In this document: in pieces, positions 49,583 to 53,934 of the stretch | Numbering within the stretch: position 1 is the first letter of the stretch | How the letters are laid out: every line of letters starts with the position of its first letter | Position numbers and translations under genes: made by a program | NCBI GenBank assembly: GCA_000432775.1 | Contig: HF990382.1 | Coordinates: 1 to 53,934 of the forward strand | Reading direction: 5' to 3' | Source of the DNA: Alistipes sp. CAG:831 | GTDB lineage: Bacteria > Bacteroidota > Bacteroidia > Bacteroidales > UBA932 | DNA length: 53,934 nt | The notes under the pieces: generated by a model | What the model was told of the DNA's origin: nothing | What the model saw: only the letters and a program-made list of their open reading frames with translations | Database searches by the model: none

Positions 49583-50077
49583 ATGGAAATTTTCATAGAC
49601 ATAGTAGCCGTAATTCTCGGCATAGTCGGCCTTCTAGGCTGTATTCTTCCGGTGCTGCCGGGACCTCCGTGCAGTCTCGCGGGTATGTTCCTGCTGTTCC
49701 TGTGGGGTTCTCCCTGCGCCCAGGACGATATCACATGGCGTCTCCTGATCATCATGCTGGTAGTGACCGTGATAGTTACGGTCCTTGACTACGTGGTGCC
49801 GGGCTGGCTGACCCGGGCTACGGGGGGAACGAAATATGCCTCTCGCGGAGCCACTGCGGGGATGCTCGTCGGTATACTTTTCTTCCCTCCCTGGGGCATG
49901 ATTGCCGGAGCTTTCGTGGGAGCCCTTGTCGCCGAGCTGTATTGGGGAGAGAAAAAGATGGCTCAGGGCCTTAAGGCTGCTCTCGGCTCCTTCCTCGGTT
50001 TCCTGCTCGGTACCGGAGCCAAGCTGGCCGCTTCCGGGGTCATGCTGTATTACATCATAGTGGCCCTGATACCCTAG
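49583..50077 (+). CDS. DUF456 integral membrane protein
   Basis: 164 residues with four or five membrane segments. Glycine-rich motifs typical of DUF456 are visible: GIVGLLGCILPVLPGPP near the N-terminus, DYVVPGWLTRATGGTKYASRGATAGMLVGI in the middle, and GAFVGALVAELYWGEK, LGSFLGFLLGTGAKL later. The family is widespread and its function unknown. It is alone in its transcription unit, with a consensus promoter. Confidence 0.88.
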   Translation: MEIFIDIVAVILGIVGLLGCILPVLPGPPCSLAGMFLLFLWGSPCAQDDITWRLLIIMLVVTVIVTVLDYVVPGWLTRATGGTKYASRGATAGMLVGILFFPPWGMIAGAFVGALVAELYWGEKKMAQGLKAALGSFLGFLLGTGAKLAASGVMLYYIIVALIP

Positions 50078-50100
50078 TTACCGCTCCTTCCGCATTATGC

Positions 50101-50142
50101 GAGTTTCATTATGAGGGTTTCATTATGAGGTTTGCATAATGA
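50101..50142 (+). repeat. Three tandem 14-bp repeats upstream of an ATPase gene
   Basis: GAGTTTCATTATGA, GGGTTTCATTATGA and GGTTTGCATAATGA follow one another exactly (50101-50142). The -33 TTTG of the promoter lies inside the third copy. Half a unit (GCATTATGC) precedes the array. Confidence 0.75.
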
Positions 50143-50162
50143 AAAAATCATAATTATCTTTG
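50131..50162 (+). promoter_or_regulatory. Consensus promoter of the ATPase at 50193
   Basis: TTTG (50131-50134), 20 bp, TATCTTTG (50155-50162), 30 bp before the ATG. Confidence 0.75.
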
Positions 50163-50192
50163 TGCTTGTAAACCACATAAAGCATACAGGTG

Positions 50193-51347
50193 ATGAACCC
50201 ATTTATCATAACCGGAGATGTCCCGAAAGAATACTTCTGTGACAGGGAAGCGGAGTCTGACCGCATAGTCCGCGCTGTCACGGGAGGAGAGAATCTGTGC
50301 CTCATCTCTCAGAGACGGTTAGGCAAGTCGAAACTCATCCGTTTCTGCTATGACAGGGATGAGGTATCGGACAGTTTTTATACATTCTACGTGGACATCC
50401 TCCATACGGCGAGCCTGCGGGAGTTTACGTATGAGTTCGGTCAGACCGTGTTTACCCGTCTGCGCTCGACAAGCCGGAAGATGCTGCAGAGTCTTGTGCA
50501 GGGCCTGAAATCCATCAACGCGGAGTTCGGGTTTGACCCGGCAAGCGGTCTGCCGGTCTTCAGCCTTGGACTCGGGGACATATCCCGTCCGGAATATACG
50601 CTGACGGAGATATTCCAGTGCCTTGAACAGGCCGACAAACCGTGTGTTGTCACTTTCGATGAATTCCAGCAGATAGGCAAATATCCTGAGAAAAATATCG
50701 AGGCTCTGCTCCGCTCGCACATACAGCATCTGGGTAATGTGCATTTTATCTTCTCAGGCAGTGAGATTCACATGATATCGCAGATGTTTCTATCATCGGC
50801 CAGACCGTTTTATCATAGTGCCTCGATGTTGGAATTGAAGCCGATAGCGATAGACAAGTATTCGGATTTTGTGATACGGCATTTTGAACGGGACGGGAAA
50901 AAAGTCTCCCCGGAAGCAGTCGGTACGGTGTACAGGCTTTTCGAGGGCAATACCTATTGTATGCAGAAGACCTTCCATGAGGCGTATGAGACTGTCGCAA
51001 AAGGTGAGGAATGTACTGTCCCGATACTGCGGCAGACGGTGGATTCTGTCTTGGAGGAGGCTGCTGCCGGTTATCGCCTGATGTTGTCCGGCATACCGGT
51101 AAGGCAGAAGGAACTGCTGTATGCAGTTGCGGAGGAAGTCCGGGCAGAAAAGATAATGGGGGCGGATTTTCTGCGCCGTCACTCTCTTGCTTCCAGCAGC
51201 TCGGTACAGACGGCTGCGGACAAATTGGTGAGAATGGAACTGTTGGCGGTCAAGGATGGCGTGTACTATGTCCCTGATATTCTGTTGCGGATGTTCCTAC
51301 AGCGGCTGATGAATCCAGAGAAGGATTTTTTCCGGAATTTGAATTGA
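50193..51347 (+). CDS. AAA-type ATP-binding protein (archaeal ATPase-like)
   Basis: 384 residues. PFIITGDVPKEYFCDREAESDRI is the stereotyped start of a Bacteroidota ATPase family. Walker A is SQRRLGKSKLI (~residue 40), Walker B CVVTFDEFQQI, and sensor IFSGSEIHMI. A C-terminal winged-helix region (QKELLYAVAEEVRAEKIMGADFLRRHSL) ends the protein; no nuclease motif is seen, unlike the DUF234 ATPase at 30575. Function is unknown. The promoter with 14-bp iterated repeats suggests tight, perhaps self-imposed control. GTG 50190 is a possible earlier start. Confidence 0.85.
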   Translation: MNPFIITGDVPKEYFCDREAESDRIVRAVTGGENLCLISQRRLGKSKLIRFCYDRDEVSDSFYTFYVDILHTASLREFTYEFGQTVFTRLRSTSRKMLQSLVQGLKSINAEFGFDPASGLPVFSLGLGDISRPEYTLTEIFQCLEQADKPCVVTFDEFQQIGKYPEKNIEALLRSHIQHLGNVHFIFSGSEIHMISQMFLSSARPFYHSASMLELKPIAIDKYSDFVIRHFERDGKKVSPEAVGTVYRLFEGNTYCMQKTFHEAYETVAKGEECTVPILRQTVDSVLEEAAAGYRLMLSGIPVRQKELLYAVAEEVRAEKIMGADFLRRHSLASSSSVQTAADKLVRMELLAVKDGVYYVPDILLRMFLQRLMNPEKDFFRNLN

Positions 51348-51366
51348 TATTTGATAAAATAGACTT

Positions 51367-52473
51367 ATGATGAGAAAACTGTTTTCGAATATGTGGCCGG
51401 CAGATGCTGATGGTGCCGGTCTTGTACAGATTTGCCGGCGCAGTGCCGTGTGTATGCTTTTGCCGCTGTGTCTGCTGACGGCTGTCTCCTGCGGTGACGG
51501 GGCTTCCTCCGGGAAGGACTTCGGTGAGCCGGAAGAGGTTGAGGTGGAGTTCGTGCCGATATCCGAGATTCTGAAGATAAACGATATCGTGAAGCTGGAG
51601 GACTACATTGTGCTGCAGAACTCCGGTGAAGGAGCTGATTATTTTTACTATGTCTACTCCTGTCCGGAACTGGAGTTCCTGTACTCTTTTGCAAGGCAGG
51701 GCAGGGGGCCGGAAGAGTATCTGATGCCGGCCGTAATAGGGAATACTTCCGGCAATGTCATCGGTTTCAGGGACCATGCAACTGATATGCTTGCTTTCTA
51801 CGAGGTTTCCGATACAGCTGCAGTGCTGAAGGACAGTTACCGTATGGCCTCACCGGACCCCTACCGCTTTTTCTGGGAAATCAATATGGCCGGGGATTCC
51901 CTGCTGCTCGTCAAGCATCAGGGGGACAGGAGCGGTGCCAGAGAGCTGTGGAGTGTTTCGGGCGTAATGAAGGACAGCATCGGAAACTCCTTTCCGAAGT
52001 TGCCGCGCAGTATGGGGAAGAATTACTATACGATATTCGATGACTATCACATATCCGCTTCCGGTAACCGTTTTGTATGTGCTTATAGTCTGATAGACAG
52101 GCTGGAGATGGGAGAGGTCAGGGACGGGAGAATCTGCCTTACTGCCGCTGTCGGGACAGAGGATACGCCTGAGTTCTATCTTTATGGTGACGATACTGCT
52201 ACTGAGTTCAGCATCGACCGGAATATTGTGACTTACGAGAATGTGTATGCCGGAAGGGACTGTGTTTATGCGCTTTATTCAGGTCAGCGCATGGATGATA
52301 CCGATATGAATCATTCTTCCAGGATAGAGGTGTACTCCTGGGACGGAGAGCCGGTGCAGCTGCTGAGCCTGGATGTGCCGGTCTCGTCTTTTACAGTGGA
52401 TGAGGACAATGGGGTCATTTACGCGGTCAATCCGGAACTGCACGAGGACAAGATTCTGCGATTCCGTTTCTGA
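51367..52473 (+). CDS. 6-bladed beta-propeller lipoprotein (BF2222/DUF4934-like)
   Basis: 368 residues. The lipobox LLTAVSCGDG puts the acylated Cys at ~42, after an unusually long n-region; a later start cannot be excluded. FARQGRGPEEYLMPAVIG is the same G-x-G-PEEY blade motif seen in the protein at 46972, and DDTDMNHSSRIEVYSWDGEPVQLLSLDVPVSSFTVDEDNGVIYAVNP gives the closing blades. It begins 19 bp after the ATPase, so it may be read from the ATPase promoter. Confidence 0.8.
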   Translation: MMRKLFSNMWPADADGAGLVQICRRSAVCMLLPLCLLTAVSCGDGASSGKDFGEPEEVEVEFVPISEILKINDIVKLEDYIVLQNSGEGADYFYYVYSCPELEFLYSFARQGRGPEEYLMPAVIGNTSGNVIGFRDHATDMLAFYEVSDTAAVLKDSYRMASPDPYRFFWEINMAGDSLLLVKHQGDRSGARELWSVSGVMKDSIGNSFPKLPRSMGKNYYTIFDDYHISASGNRFVCAYSLIDRLEMGEVRDGRICLTAAVGTEDTPEFYLYGDDTATEFSIDRNIVTYENVYAGRDCVYALYSGQRMDDTDMNHSSRIEVYSWDGEPVQLLSLDVPVSSFTVDEDNGVIYAVNPELHEDKILRFRF

Positions 52474-52561
52474 TGCCGCGCACGGCTCATATACTTGGGA
52501 TATCCATCGGAAACCGTCATTATGGTCTACTCCCGACTGACAGGACGGTGGATGGCGGAGA

Positions 52562-53254
52562 TCAGATGACGGTGTAGTTGCCGCGGGAGAGGACGATGAT
52601 GCGGCAGGCCATCTCGAAGAAGACGGCGCGGCGGAGGGTGTCGCGGAAATCCTTGCCGCAGGCGGCCTGTCCGTGGTTGGACATCAGGACAATGTCGTGG
52701 CCTGAAAGGGCATCCGTCACTGCCGCTGCAAGCTCGTCGGAACCCGGCGGGAGGAACGGCACCACCGGCACTTCCCTGCCGACGTACAGCGGTCCTTCAA
52801 GGGTGACGTTGAAATCCCGGGGTTTGTCCTTCATGCATGAAACGACTGTGGCATAGGGAGACTGGAAGTGCAGGACGCAGTTTATTTCGGGCCGCCGGCG
52901 CATGACTCCGAGGTGAAATCCGGCTTCCATCGTGGGCTGCACTCCGTTCAGGCACTGGCCGTCGCTGATACGGCAGAGGGCGACTTGGTCTTCCCGCAGT
53001 TCTTCGAGCCAGCTGCCGGTGGCGGACAGCAGGGCCAGGTCGGAAGGAGCCTCCGGCATGGTACTTTGCGGATTGCGGGAGATGTCCTGCCCGTCGTGAT
53101 TGTCCAGACTTTGAAGGGAGCCGTGAGTGCCTTCGGACGCCGGGATGCGCAGGGAGAGGTTGCCGCTGCTGCATGAGAGCAGTCCGGCCTCCGCTGCCTT
53201 GCGGGCGCATCTGATGAAATAATTTACGGCTTCTTCGGGGATGCGTGTAATCAT
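52562..53254 (-). CDS. Class II aldolase/adducin-family protein with altered zinc site
   Basis: 230 residues. SCSSGNLSLR (~residue 27) is the phosphate-binding start of class II aldolases such as FucA. LLSATGS, PTMEAGFHLGV (catalytic Glu) and MSNHGQAACG (third zinc His) follow in order. The usual H-x-H zinc pair is HFQ in VLHFQSPYATVVS, so one ligand is Gln. Activity on fuculose- or rhamnulose-type phosphates is possible, but the site may be altered or metal-poor. It starts 12 bp after a sulfatase gene, probably in one operon. Confidence 0.85.
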   Translation of the reverse strand: MITRIPEEAVNYFIRCARKAAEAGLLSCSSGNLSLRIPASEGTHGSLQSLDNHDGQDISRNPQSTMPEAPSDLALLSATGSWLEELREDQVALCRISDGQCLNGVQPTMEAGFHLGVMRRRPEINCVLHFQSPYATVVSCMKDKPRDFNVTLEGPLYVGREVPVVPFLPPGSDELAAAVTDALSGHDIVLMSNHGQAACGKDFRDTLRRAVFFEMACRIIVLSRGNYTVI

Positions 53255-53266
53255 GTTATTCTAATT

Positions 53267-53934
<668 letters not shown>

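Overview
The window is a 53.9 kb chromosomal segment of a Bacteroidota bacterium, most likely a Bacteroidales gut commensal of fairly high GC such as the Alistipes/Rikenellaceae group. The genus is inference. The evidence is the recurrent TAnnTTTG (-7) promoter element without Shine-Dalgarno sequences, a TonB-dependent receptor with a carboxypeptidase-like N-terminal domain, a fused FeoAB, DUF4934-type beta-propeller lipoproteins, a PiT-PhoU fusion, and an EF-G2-type elongation factor. No tRNA, rRNA, CRISPR array, integrase or complete insertion sequence was seen. Most of the window is housekeeping and envelope physiology rather than an island.

Layout. 1-6.4 kb: end of a DsbD-like protein, a superoxide dismutase broken by a 7-bp tandem duplication, an EamA transporter beside a deleted paralogue relic, a small barrel protein, aspS, a YqeY protein, an SDR oxidoreductase and a relic of an AlbA_2-type gene. 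6.6-10.6 kb: phosphate module (PiT-PhoU transporter, PhoB-like regulator, cytosolic histidine kinase) behind a Pho-box-like triple repeat. 10.6-14.2 kb: rnhB, an XRE regulator, a 59-codon orphan ORF and EF-G2. 14.3-18.3 kb: one leftward operon with split transketolase, ECF sigma factor, probable anti-sigma factor, periplasmic protein and LolD. 18.4-23.3 kb: lepA, then ppk-ppx behind a second, weaker Pho-box-like array. 23.4-27.9 kb: an OmpA/TPR lipoprotein divergent from a sigma54 activator-lptE-TPR-secG operon. 28-32 kb: two PspC proteins with a PadR repressor, then a DUF234 ATPase with a duplicated promoter. 32-37 kb: barrel protein, LuxR regulator, RIC/hemerythrin protein, a candidate small RNA and feoAB. 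37-43.4 kb: TonB receptor with a beta-helix lipoprotein, and a GH20 hexosaminidase. 43.4-46.8 kb: zinc-type P-ATPase and Fur/Zur regulator with palindromic operators between them, and a DUF2284 protein. 47-53.9 kb: two propeller lipoproteins, a three-copy 105-bp hairpin repeat, a nitroreductase, DUF456, an ATPase with 14-bp operator repeats, a class II aldolase and a frameshifted sulfatase.

The strongest theme is phosphate. Uptake, signalling and polyphosphate turnover sit within 17 kb. 11-bp-phased TTGTAAC-like repeats precede both promoters, and in the transporter promoter they end exactly 10 bp before the -7 element, as Pho boxes do in E. coli. A possible third site lies between the TonB receptor and GH20. 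The other signals worth following are the 105-bp hairpin repeat array, the roughly 100-nt RNA candidate upstream of the RIC gene, the zinc operators, and two recent small frameshifts (superoxide dismutase and sulfatase) that must be separated from assembly error.
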